Source: Allolobophora icterica (lineage: Eukaryota > Annelida > Clitellata > Crassiclitellata > Lumbricidae). From it: DNA of 64,000 nucleotides. The notes beneath the pieces are model-generated. The model saw nothing but the letters and a program-made list of their open reading frames with translations, made no database searches and had not been told where the DNA came from. A program made the translations under genes and the position numbers. The stretch is taken from positions 32,745,103-32,809,102 of the forward strand of contig OY744611.1 in assembly GCA_963556255.1 (NCBI GenBank). Direction: 5' to 3'. This document shows positions 55,801 through 64,000 of this stretch, piece by piece; within the stretch, counting starts at the first letter, position 1, and each line of letters begins with the position of its first letter.

Positions 55801-57791
55801 TACCGTTTGTTCTGTGGAGCCTTAGAGAAAAACCTTCAGGCACGACTCATATTTCGCCATTCACTATGGTTTATGGAACTCTTCCTCGGGGTCCACTTAG
55901 TGTGTTGAAGGAATCGTGGGCTGGCGAACGAAAAGTACCTCTTAACTTAGGTAAATCACCCGAAGAGTATCTCCAATCACTGAAGGAAAACCTCGAATTC
56001 GCGAAAGTTTATGCAGATTACTATAGTGATATAGAAACAAAGCGGTATGCAGATTATTATAACTTGCGTAGTACTGACAGAAAATACGAAGTTGGAGATA
56101 AAGTAGCAGTATTAGCACCAGATTTTGGTAGTTCTAAATTTTATAGTCGATGGCAAGGACCTGCTACCGTAATCAAGGTTAAATCCCCATATTCTTATAT
56201 AGTAGAAATAGAGGGAAAACAAAGACATTTACACGCAAATAAGATCAAGCGATACCATGAACGACTCGAACAAGCGATGATCAATAGCTGTTCAGTAATT
56301 GTTGATCAAGATGAAGAATTTGGTATAGTAGAGGTTGTAGATCAGGAAGAACGTGAACAAATAAGCCCGAGTAAGCGAATTGATCCTCTGATTATAGCGC
56401 ATCTTTCGCAAGAGGAACAGAAGCAACTTTTTGAAGTTTTGGATCGGCACTCGGCAGTATTCGTGGATAAACCTGGGTATTGTCCAGTATTAGAACATGA
56501 AATTAAGATAACTCATGATTTCACTCCTAAGCGTTTAAGGGCATATAAAGTACCTGAGCTACTTAAACCTGAAGTACAACGCCAGATAGAAGAAATGTTG
56601 GCATTAGACATCATTCGACCATCGAAAAGTGAAATGGCCAGTCCGGTAGTTTGCGTTTTAAAGGGACCCAAAGGTCAAAATGGCGTTCGATTGGCAATTG
56701 ATTATCGCCATGTTAACAAATATTCTCTAGGTGATTGTTACCCGACCCCAGACATTGCTGACATCTTACAAAAGGTGGGACGGGCAAAGTTTATTAGTGT
56801 TTTCGACGCGAAATCGGGGTATTGGCAAATTCCAGTTCGGAAAGAACATCGATGGCTTACGGCATTCGTATGTGATGCAGGACTTTTTGAGTTCACAAGG
56901 ATGCCGTTTGGACTCAAGTCCGCTAGCAATACCTTTATTCGTGCTATGACCCAAGTTTTACATCCAGTGCGAAGTTTTACCGAACCATTCGTCGATGATA
57001 TGGCAGTGGTTTCAATGAATTGGAATGACCATTTAGAACATCTAGAGAAATTCTTGCAAACTATTGAGGAAGCAGGACTCACTTTGAATTTAAGAAAATG
57101 TAATTTTGCACAAAACAAAATAAAGTTTGTTGGCCATATAGTAGGGTCAGGTTGTATTGAACCTGATCCAGGTAAGATCGCTACGATCAATGATATCCAT
57201 CCTCCAACAACAAAGAAAGAAGTTAGAAAGGTTATGGGTTTTTTCAGTTACTTTCGAAGTTTTATACCTGCTTTAGCTGAAAAAGCACGGATAATAACTG
57301 ATTTGACACGAGATAACATACCTACGAAGGTGCCTTGGGAGCAAAAGCATCAAGAAGCACTAGATAAGTTAAAGGATGATCTCAGTAAAGCTACACAGTT
57401 GCATACCATTGATTTCACTAAGGAATTTGGTTTAAGTGTTGACGCAAGTGCCACCGCGGTCGGGTGTTGCTTGTTTCAGTGGACCGAAGAAGGTCAAGAA
57501 AAACCAATTGCTTTTGCTAGTCTTAAACTTACAGATACACAGATGCATTGGTCTACAATTGAGAGAGAGGCTTTCGCAGTAATTTGGGCACTTAAACGAT
57601 TCAAGTCATGGATATTCTTATCAAAGATAATCATTTATTCAGATCATAATCCTTTGTCTTATCTCACAGATGCAAGCCCTAAGAGTGCGAAACTGACTCG
57701 TTGGGCGTTAGCATTGCAAGAGTTTAACGTGGACTTTCGATATCGTCCTGGACGTCAGAACACGGTGGCTGATTTCCTCTCTCGGTTGTGA
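52809..57791 (+). CDS. Gag-Pol polyprotein of the Gmr1-like retrotransposon
   Basis: One uninterrupted frame of 1660 aa. Residues 1-70 look like a small helical domain. Residues about 75-235 are an extreme Glu/Lys/Arg repeat (REERKEKEE units), predicted as a long charged helix. A capsid-like region follows (about 240-420). The zinc knuckle CX2CX4HX4C is at about 477-490, and the protease motif DSGAE near 578. Integrase has H801, H808, C838, C841, then D872, D937 and E973 with 35 residues between the last two, and a WQGP C-terminal module. Reverse transcriptase has D1333 and FVDD at 1394-1397. RNase H starts near D1545. Gag and Pol are in one frame with no stop or shift between them. The start at 52809 follows 520 nt of leader. 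Confidence 0.95.
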   Translation: MEALTTEMQANIRKMSSERLRVYLMKAGRDDDDVMSWDRNQLMEEWAMEIGKEEEEFKGSPISPTGVDYELQKRRLEFEIRKYEEQREERKEKEEREEKRREEEKKEQREKEEREREERKEKEEREREERKEKEEREKKEQREKEEREREERKEKEEREREERKEKEEREREERKEKEEREREERKEKEEREEKRREEEKKERKEKEEREKKERKEKEERERKEKQEERNVRDSLASRTKRYSDALKNILWKFPSDPIEIPGFFDHLDGLFNVYEVDEDVRAKLLLAILSERAKALTMRLTEAQLHDYKFLKEFLLREFKISPSNLRARFWSLHKASDESFTIYSSKLRVALMYYLKSRKITDEFDKLVSLLVADRLKESLSKACLDYILAQEKEEWLSCEDIANAADIYVASHDGGNDLVCRSHPTPKYNNWTKGQPHVQVNNQTAQPKSPKPEIRGEAKIGARVSQEEAKVKGLCFLCHQKGHMARECQTKPSSKKVSTCIFGNPTEEVIDSCVEKVNVLHEIPEQVKQGNVLDNSKPIGLETAVRVYENSIDGLHERSYINVQIEDLPSQPALSDSGAEICCIDKKLIESLNLPVIKRINIIGFHGEGCKADVVYLQMKLANSMEGTTNIAPSLCVMFAAVPELNERVILTPHVVDLLRDSSQYVVMVAGVDRCVQINKGAEEDNLEVNIEKSNSNESLPSEVNEYSQEQLVDDSDNFLDVESTEFKSDEGVANNDTLLREQQNCHNLISCWQQARQNKNNFFIDNNLLYHKGEIMGHKVNQLCLPEDRIEVVLRVAHDAPCAGHMAFKATRARIKLNFWFPRMDERIREYCASCQICQLRTPVKVADRVPITPIPRADELCFNHLNMDCIGPMVVTGESNKSKPQYNYALVLVDKFSGWPMAYPLRSLNAKGVCEALLQVFTTFSIPRIISSDCGTNFTSRLTKEFLRRMGCSPRFNTPGHPEAAGLVERCNQSLKTMIFKLAQSDPRGWHQLLPFVLWSLREKPSGTTHISPFTMVYGTLPRGPLSVLKESWAGERKVPLNLGKSPEEYLQSLKENLEFAKVYADYYSDIETKRYADYYNLRSTDRKYEVGDKVAVLAPDFGSSKFYSRWQGPATVIKVKSPYSYIVEIEGKQRHLHANKIKRYHERLEQAMINSCSVIVDQDEEFGIVEVVDQEEREQISPSKRIDPLIIAHLSQEEQKQLFEVLDRHSAVFVDKPGYCPVLEHEIKITHDFTPKRLRAYKVPELLKPEVQRQIEEMLALDIIRPSKSEMASPVVCVLKGPKGQNGVRLAIDYRHVNKYSLGDCYPTPDIADILQKVGRAKFISVFDAKSGYWQIPVRKEHRWLTAFVCDAGLFEFTRMPFGLKSASNTFIRAMTQVLHPVRSFTEPFVDDMAVVSMNWNDHLEHLEKFLQTIEEAGLTLNLRKCNFAQNKIKFVGHIVGSGCIEPDPGKIATINDIHPPTTKKEVRKVMGFFSYFRSFIPALAEKARIITDLTRDNIPTKVPWEQKHQEALDKLKDDLSKATQLHTIDFTKEFGLSVDASATAVGCCLFQWTEEGQEKPIAFASLKLTDTQMHWSTIEREAFAVIWALKRFKSWIFLSKIIIYSDHNPLSYLTDASPKSAKLTRWALALQEFNVDFRYRPGRQNTVADFLSRL

Positions 57792-57985
57792 CTCGGATGG
57801 TGAAGGGGGGAATGGCCCGACACACAAGGATCAAGCCCGCAAATTGTATAGATAAATTGACTAACTGATGTGTTTTGTCTTGTTTGTATATGCTGTGTCG
57901 AGATGGAGTCTGGAGGCCCGGCTTGATCGTGATGACCCGTTCGGGATGGTGCTGAAGACGTGTCATCATCTGAGGGCGGAGGGAA
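57792..57985 (+). other. Untranslated region and polypurine tract before the 3' LTR
   Basis: About 194 nt follow the stop codon. The stretch GAGGGCGGAGGGAA ends directly at the 3' LTR and is the expected primer for plus-strand synthesis. A second purine run (GGTGAAGGGGGGAA) lies at about 57799. Confidence 0.75.
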
Positions 57986-58416
57986 TGTCGTGGTCTACGC
58001 GGGTGCATGCATCAAGGGAAGAAAACCGACGCGTCAACAAGCTTGTTTACAACGCACGGAAAATTCTGCAGCAAGCTGTCAACATTAGTTCGGTGCATGC
58101 AACAAGGATATACGTGTTCAGTAGGACTTTCCAGGGAAAGTACAGTGACGTCACAGAACGTTCTGGAATCCGGGAGAACTCTATATAAGATAGACCTGCT
58201 GTACATTAGGGGCCTTTGGACGAAGATTTGTAAACGTTGAAACATTGATCGTATGACGTTCAATCGAGACCAGCCAACCTGTGTGCTGTCTACGATTGTG
58301 ATATTTGATAGACGAGTTGACTTACTTTACACTTAATCGACTTTATTTTTAATTAAAGATCTTTTAATAGTTCCTTCGTTGGTTCGTCGTTGCGATCGAA
58401 GGAGTCGACCGCGACA
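57986..58416 (+). repeat. 3' LTR
   Basis: 431 bp, the same as the 5' LTR except for one missing A. It is followed by the target duplication ACGAC at 58417-58421. Confidence 0.95.
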
Positions 58417-58421
58417 ACGAC

Positions 58422-59136
58422 AAATCGGCTGTCATGTAGAGTATTCAGATATGGCATGTTCTGCCACCTGCCAGGTTGCACCCGTACGTGAGAACCAGTT
58501 GCTGCATTTGCCTCGGTCTCCGTGCAGAGCACAAATCATTATGAACAAGAAACTGCTGGTGTGGTTCTACGCGTGTATGTGTGTAAGGCTGTGCGCCCGT
58601 GGGCGCTGATTTTAAATAGACCCCAAGCTCGATATTTGCAATTTGTGTAAAAAATGAAGTAAAACGCAAAGTCACTAGCCTACTTGCATAGCTATTCGTT
58701 CGTAACTTGGCTTATCATTTGACAATGTGAACACAAAATCCAGTTCCCACGACACATTAAACTTCAATAAATCTTAGTTGTTGCTTTTGAGTTTACTGGC
58801 GTGGCCCTTAGCTTCAAGAATAATTTTTTCAGTGGCCCATTGAAGGACAATGAAGGTGTCAAAAACGTTGGACAACACTTGTATAAAGGCAGGTCACAGA
58901 CTTTTCTTACTATTCCTGCTGTGCAGGTGCTGGTACCCACAACTTCATAGGTTTCTTTGATTGCTGAAATAGATCCAGAGATTAAGATTAAAACTGTCAC
59001 AAAGCAGTTGTCACTGCCCAGCATCAAGAAGCCTCTTCTTATTTCCGTAATAACAAGCAATGCAAAAAAATTAATTTAACATGATAAAACATAAACATAA
59101 TAATCATATTTCTAGAGTACTGACAAGTAGTTATGT
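58422..59136. other. Intergenic and 3' flank of the ACOT13-like gene
   Basis: Lies between the retrotransposon and the stop codon of the minus-strand thioesterase gene. It must contain that gene's 3' untranslated region. No poly(A) signal was assigned. No other gene was recognised. Confidence 0.45.
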
Positions 59137-60971
59137 TCATTTCCTACTTCCTCCGACAAATTTTGTGTGGGATCCAACTGCTACAAGTTTACCATCTTTC
59201 TTGTTTTTTATTTCGATTGACAGGAAGGCAAGTGATTTGCCAAGTTTAAGCGTGTTGGCATCGATGACTATTTCATCACCCGTCTGTGCTGCCCGTAGAT
59301 ATCTGGATGACAAAATAATCAAAATCAAAGAGAACACACAGATTTATCACTTGCATACAGTAGCTATTCGTACAACAGTATCAACTACACAACTAACCAA
59401 TCAACTAATCTGAAAAAGAAGTTCGTTCTCAACCAACAACTACTCTTCCAAAATTATAGTTGTAGTAGCCAAACATTTGTATAGTGCCACTCAGATCAGT
59501 ACCCCTCTCGACCCGCATCAGTGCCAGCACCGGCAAAAAGAAACGTTTTCAAGTGTCTATGGAACTGAAGAGGAGAGAGGGAAAGAAGCTCTTGACAGTC
59601 GGACCGGGGAAGATTTTCCAGGCTGAAGGACCAACGTAGGCAAAACTCATGGATTGGGTCATGGAAGAGTGCATAAGATGAACAACCATAAGGCCACGGG
59701 CCGAGGATCGCAAGGAGGCCCTCTCAGGCAAGGAAGAAACTGGGGTGCAGAAATTCGTTAGGTAAGACGGAGCAGACCCAGTGAGGCAGTTGCGCATGAG
59801 GGTGAGGGTTTTCTACTGAAATCCTCTATTTGGCAGGGAGCCAGTGGAGGGAGTCATGAATAAAGGCAGAGATGTGGGCAAACTTAGGAATATCAACTAT
59901 AAAATATAACTATAAAATATAAAACATGACTTCACAAATAGCGACAACACAAGCTGCTTGTTACATCAACAATCCTGCAACTAGATTATGCCTCTCTAGT
60001 ATCAACCTTACCCAGTCCTCTCAGATGCCTGAAAACCAAACCCTACCCAACAACCTTACCTAACCTACTTCATCCCAACATGAAACATGCTCTTATGTTC
60101 GTGTAAAGGGCGGCCGTTTGGTTCTGTTGAAATAATAATAATAATAATATAATAATCTGTTCTTTAATTAAGCGCCTGCAAACGCACTGCGCTGTACAGT
60201 GAACATACGTATAGTAGAAACGGCAGCCACACAGGGTGCCCTACATACATGTATACAGTAGAAGCACATGATAACAGTTTTACAGGAGTCGAATATAACT
60301 ATTTAAGCGGCAGCCACACGGCGCCAACATGGCCTACTATTCATTTAACCACCGCCACCTAGCGAGTGGAAGGCTGGAAAAAACCTTAAGGGAGTCTACG
60401 GGGTTCGATCTTGGTACCTTCAGCTCTTCACGCCAGTGTGTTATCCATTACTCTACGGACCCCCCAAAATGATTCTGGCAGTCGTTATACCAACCAGTCG
60501 AGCTGGGTTAGCTGAAAGCAAGATCGTCTATTGAGTACCACATGACTAGATGCCCCCTCAGTCTTCTATCCTCTGTTAGTTGGTAACAAGTACCAAAACA
60601 TCATGGATGGTTTATACAGATGTCCTGCTGTTTGATTAATGTGGTCATATTTGCATCTCAGCTGAATGACCCTTTGACCTTTGCCTGGATCATGCCTTAG
60701 GAGTTTCTGTAGAAATGTGTTTAAACAAATCTGTAACCTTTGCCACTGATAGTGCTCTTCTACTTACGAAATGCTCTTCTACTTACGAAATGCTCATGTC
60801 GACGCTGACCCCAGGGGTCATGCTTTCGTTGGTCATCAGAGCTGCAGTTGAAACGACATCGACCAACGTCGCAGTCAATCCACCGTGCAATGAACCGCCA
60901 CGATTCTGATGCTCCTCTGCAACCTTTAACTCGCAGACACAGCGACCCTCCCCTGCTGCGGTCACCACCAT
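59137..60971 (-). CDS. ACOT13: ACOT13-like hotdog acyl-CoA thioesterase (partial)
   Basis: Two exons on the minus strand, 60787-60971 and 59137-59302, read in frame to a TGA at 59137. They encode about 116 residues of a hotdog-fold thioesterase that hydrolyses medium and long acyl-CoA, in mammals partly at mitochondria. The segment EEHQNRGGSLHGGLTATLVD contains the conserved Asn, HGG and Asp of the active site. GVSVDMSISYLRAA and GDEIVIDANTLKLGKSLAF follow as in the human protein, and the C-terminus HTKFVG also matches. The first exon (about 30 residues) was not found within the window; the acceptor before 60971 (GCTGAAG) is weak but fits the family's exon boundary. The exon 2 donor is duplicated (see separate entry). 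Confidence 0.88.
59463..59860 (-). pseudogene. LINE (CR1/L2 type) 3'-end fragment
   Basis: On the minus strand, 59797-59549 encodes SAPSYLTNFCTPVSSLPERA, then SLRSSARG and GPSAWKIFP, the C-terminal pattern of CR1/L2-like reverse transcriptases. The 3' end reads GAGTGGCACTATACAAATG, the shared tail motif. It lies in the intron of the thioesterase gene. Confidence 0.8.
60130..60466 (-). mobile_element. tRNA-derived SINE with AAT tail
   Basis: On the minus strand the head has GTCCGTAGAGTAATGGATAA as A-box segment and AAGATCGAACCCC as B box. The 3' end is GCAGGCGCTTAATTAAAGAA followed by ATT/AAT repeats. It lies in the thioesterase intron. A fragment of the same 3' end is at 33868-34015. Confidence 0.7.
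60749..60790 (-). repeat. Duplicated splice donor of the thioesterase exon
   Basis: A 19-bp unit containing ATTTCGTAAGTAGAAGAGC (minus strand) is present twice in tandem, so two identical donor sites (GTAAGT) lie 19 nt apart, after 60787 and after 60768. Use of the first keeps the frame. The second would bring a TAA into frame. Confidence 0.85.
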
Positions 60972-61129
60972 CTTCAGCAAAAATTACAATGCATAATGTA
61001 ATGTTATCACTGTAATAAAACCTTGGCACTGTTATCACTGCAGTGTAATCAGCACATTTAACACTTTCGAGGCTGTTTTCAACAAATGTCGACATTGCAG
61101 GCTGAGGGTGGGTGTCAACAAAAGTGAAC

Positions 61130-61604
61130 ATTTAGATGTAGAGCAGTGGTTTTTAACCAGGGTTCCACAGGCGTCGGCCAGAGGTTCCACCGTAGTTCAA
61201 TATAAAATTTAAAACACCAAATGAATTCACAAAGAGATGAGCAATGAACAGAATTCTTCACAGCTTTCAGTCACTCTTGCTAAACACGATTCTGTGTTAA
61301 ATAATTAACATTATTACGTGATTATCCCAAGGTTACAAGTTACAGTTACACTTATTTCTTGACAAATTGGACGGGTGAGATGGGTGGGGTTCCGTGAGCA
61401 AATGCGTGCTTTGTGTAAGGTTCCATCGTTGCCAAAAGGTTGAAAACTACTGACATGAGGTAGAGGGATACAATCAATGATAAACGTTAACAGAAGTCAA
61501 TAAAAGAATAGGTAGATTGGGTTTGTACACTAGATGACGGCACTGGACATGCAATGACATTCACCTACTGCCAGATGACTTGTACTAAGGCACAGTCTTG
61601 TTGT
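61130..61604. other. Non-coding, no gene recognised
   Basis: Upstream of the known thioesterase exons. The segment at 61145-61460 has GGTTTTTAACCAGGGTTCCA near one end and AGGTTCCATCGTTGCCAAAA then GGTTGAAAAC near the other. It may be a repeat of the type common in invertebrate genomes. No exon was found. Confidence 0.3.
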
Positions 61605-62380
61605 CAAGACCTTAAACCTTAAGACCAAGACTTTGAACCTCAAGTCCAAGACCAAAACTGAACCTCAAGACCAAGACTTTGAACCTCAAGACCAAGACCC
61701 AAAAACTTGCAATCAGGTCAAGACTTTTATCCCTTATAAAAAAATTGTCTGGACTACTCACTATTTTAATGAAAATGTGAGTCTTTAAGTTTATTCAAGC
61801 AAATTAACATTAAATGCAGACAATTCAGAATTTGTATTTACAAAAGTCCTTCGTGCAAAATGTTATTCCAAATGCCTATTGTATTTTATAAAAACCAATT
61901 TGCTCTGAATTTTCTCACCAAGACGTGCCTTGTGGGCTTCATAAAAATTCAGCCATGTGAAAAAATATGTTCTATAGGTGCAGAAGTCACTGGCACACAC
62001 AGTAGCTTTTCAAACACTGGGTGTAACTATACAAATCGCGTGTTTTTGAAATCCTCCCATGGTTTATCAGACCGTCTGGCTTCAGAAAAAGTCTCGGCAG
62101 GGCTTCCAGACACAGCATAACTCAGTTGCTGCTGCTGCTGGGTTTTCCTGACCAACAAGACTTGTATCTGTCCGTAGATATTTGTCTATGACGCAAACAC
62201 TAAACAGGCTTGATAAATTTTTAAGTTCTTCCGTTTTGTTAAATGACTGTTCATATTGACAGCCAAGTCTTGGTCTTGGTCTTGCGAGACCAAGACCAAG
62301 ACTTGGTCTGAAGACCAAGACTTTTAAAAACGAACTCGAGTGCACTCGAGACCAAGACCTTGATCTCGAGGACAAGTCTG
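61605..62380. repeat. Element bounded by AAGACCAAGACTT repeats
   Basis: The left part (61605-61735) has several copies of AAGACCAAGACTTTGAACCT. The right part (62260-62375) has CTTGGTCTTGGTCTTG, its complement CAAGACCAAGACCAAG and CTCGAGTGCACTCGAG, so it forms a strong hairpin. The interior has no recognised transposase; its open frames are short. Probably a non-autonomous element. Confidence 0.5.
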
Positions 62381-62929
62381 CTAAAGCATACAAACGGTTT
62401 CAGTGTGCGTTGGCAGGGTGTAAAAGGGTAACCTGTCTCTCAATTACCAAGCAGGCTAACTGAACATCATCTTCCAGCCAGATATGATGAGGATATTGAA
62501 ATACAACCCAGTCTTATTACGTGCAGCAGGAGTCTGAAAAACAGCGTCCACAGAGCAACTTGTGTTGTAAACAGAGAGACTTACTGATGCATGCAACTGA
62601 TTGCCTTGAACAATATCATACAGTTTGAAATTATCACATACAGATGTATGTTTTATATGTTTACAGAAAAGCAGCTTTCACATCTTTCAGGAAAGAGGAT
62701 TTTTCCAGAAATATTCAACCTACAGCCCAAATTTTACAAAAATATTAAGCCTCGAAACTCTTAAGGTATTACAAGACGCACTATATTTAGTGTCTGGTGA
62801 TATGTACAGTGTTATCGTAATGTAATCAATGTACAGATTAAAAATAACCCACAGTTCAATCAAAATTAGCACAATTCTAGTTCTTAATGACATTAAGAAT
62901 GCCTAATGACAAGAATAAACGAGATTGAT

Positions 62930-63515
62930 TGATTGATTGAAGTTAACATCATATAGGCTAGAGTATTGTTTGTGGTTTCCCGTCTGGACTATTGTAGCGC
63001 CCTTTATGCTGGCCTCCCGGCTGCCCGCCTTGTGTGCTTGGACCAGGTTTTGCATGCAGCCACACATCTTATTGGTCGCATCCCCAGATTTGGCCATGTT
63101 TCTCTTTATATGCGGGATGTTCTGTACTAGTTCCCTTTCCCACTGCGGATCGACTACAGGGTCTCTGCACTGGTTAGGCGTTGTCTGGAGGGACTTGCCC
63201 CCCCCCCCATACCTGCGGGAGTTGTGTCGCCCTACCTCGGGGATCTTGCGGTGATCTGCTCTTCATTTGGCTGACCAGGCCTAGCTCTTGGTCCCCCATA
63301 CGCAGACAGCCATTATGCAGCGCCGCTTTTTCGGTCGCTGGCCCCGCAACCTGGAGCGGCCTTCCTGTTACACTCTGCCTGGTCCCTATGACTCACTGTA
63401 CCTTGTTTCTTACAAACTTGAAAACTACTCTCTTTAACCGTGGTTGGACTAGGAGCGGTTCTGAGTAGATCACCTTGAAGGGGCGCTATATAAAAGCTCC
63501 TTAATAATAATAATA
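62930..63515 (+). pseudogene. LINE (CR1/L2 type) 3' end with AAT tail
   Basis: Frames over 62975-63440 encode, with shifts, SRLDYCSALYAGLPAARLV-like sequence, YLRELCRPT, a degraded FFGRWPRNLER segment and SYKLENYSL before the stop. This is the C-terminus of a CR1/L2-like element. The 3' end is GAGCGGTTCTGAGTAG then CTTGAAGGGGCGCTATATAA, followed by TTAATAATAAT repeats. It has frameshifts and is not active. Confidence 0.8.
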
Positions 63516-63763
63516 ATAATAATAATGATAATGTGATTAGTTTGCTTCTTGAGTGACGCTATATAAATGTGGTAATTGCGAAGACTGAGTGCCTCCCTAT
63601 ATAAACAATATGGTTGCCACCAACTTTGCTCCAGTAGAGCGCCGCTGCCTACCAGCCACATCCCACAATGCAATGTGCTAGGTAAGTAAGTAAAATGAAC
63701 ACGTGAAGTCAAATGCACACTTGAAGTAAAACGAACTTTAATTTGATTGAAAATTGAAATATA

Positions 63764-64000
63764 CAGGGTGGTCCAAAATAAACCGCACAGTGACAGTTTT
63801 CTTGATATAATGTATAACAATTAAATGTTTAATGCCATTTTTCTTACTTATTTATACATTTTCTCTGACGTCATTATTGACTTCATCATTGTTTATCATA
63901 GTTTATGGTAAAGAAGTTGTTGTTTATAAGAGACAGCGCTCCATCACACACCGCCAAGAACACTATGGAGTATCTGCGACGTGAGAACATTTCTTTCATT
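63764..64000 (+). mobile_element. Mariner-type fragment at the window edge
   Basis: After a TA dinucleotide, CAGGGTGGTCCAAAATAAAC resembles a mariner terminus. From about 63906 the frame encodes LLFIRDSAPSHTAKNTMEYL and continues to the edge. This fits the second catalytic Asp region of mariner/Tc1 transposases. Only about 140 bp separate the terminus from this late part of the transposase, so the copy is internally deleted or two fragments are joined. It is cut by the window end. Confidence 0.65.

Larger units (their letters stand above)
51852..58416 (+). mobile_element. Gmr1-like LTR retrotransposon, nearly intact
   Basis: A 6.57-kb element flanked by the 5-bp direct repeat ACGAC (51847-51851 and 58417-58421). 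It has LTRs of 432 and 431 bp, a tRNA primer-binding site, one long gag-pol frame and a purine-rich tract before the 3' LTR. Both LTRs begin TGTCG and end GCGACA. The pol domains are in the order protease, integrase, reverse transcriptase, RNase H. This is the copia-like order found in the Gmr1 group of Ty3/gypsy elements. There is no envelope frame. It was inserted about 440 bp downstream of the OTC stop codon. Confidence 0.95.

Noticed and set aside
55413..57190. Minus-strand frames of 127 and 150 aa inside pol
   Set aside because: They overlap conserved integrase and reverse transcriptase codons and have no recognised features.
58764..59060. 98-aa minus-strand frame downstream of the thioesterase
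   Set aside because: It follows the stop codon of that gene and shows no family resemblance; probably untranslated region.
60760..61131. 123-aa minus-strand frame as the first exon of the thioesterase
   Set aside because: It reads the conserved exon in the wrong frame, and its upstream part does not resemble the N-terminus of the family.

Overview
This window is animal nuclear DNA: multi-exon genes with GT-AG introns of a few hundred bases, tRNA-derived SINEs, LINE 3' ends, hAT-type elements, an LTR retrotransposon and large simple-repeat tracts. The proteins are clearly metazoan. Repeat content and gene form suggest a non-vertebrate animal, perhaps a sponge or cnidarian, but I cannot fix the phylum. 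All exon models were made by hand from splice signals, reading-frame continuity and remembered family sequences; no search was run.

Layout. (1) 346-6127, minus: a HECT-type E3 ubiquitin ligase with a SAM-like N-terminus and a ubiquitin-interacting motif, 8 coding exons, about 718 aa. (2) 6324-7535: a fold-back element built of 21-bp monomers carrying perfect 14-bp palindromes. (3) 8892-36913, plus: the cohesin loader NIPBL/Nipped-B/Scc2, about 36 exons, about 1574 aa from the ATG at 9544, with a short repeat-rich N-terminus. Its introns hold SINEs, LINE 3' ends, minisatellites and a possible alternative last exon. (4) 39871-42307: a hAT-like non-autonomous element with a perfect 8-bp target duplication, containing a nested fold-back of about 2 kb with CATA/TATG repeats. 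(5) 42996-51414, plus: mitochondrial ornithine carbamoyltransferase (OTC), 10 exons, 367 aa. (6) 51852-58416, plus: a nearly intact LTR retrotransposon of the Gmr1 type, with a Ty3/gypsy-type polymerase but integrase placed before reverse transcriptase. Its LTRs differ by a single base indel. (7) 59137-60971, minus: the last two exons of an ACOT13-like hotdog thioesterase; its first exon was not found. (8) 61-64 kb: repeats, a LINE 3' end and a mariner-type fragment running off the right edge.

The genes do not form a pathway; they are ordinary housekeeping neighbours (ubiquitylation, cohesin loading, urea cycle/arginine metabolism, acyl-CoA hydrolysis) separated by mobile DNA. The most unusual parts are the 21-bp palindrome element, the Gmr1-like retrotransposon with CRE, heat-shock and TATA motifs in its LTR, the nested fold-back element, and the two in-frame repeat arrays in NIPBL.
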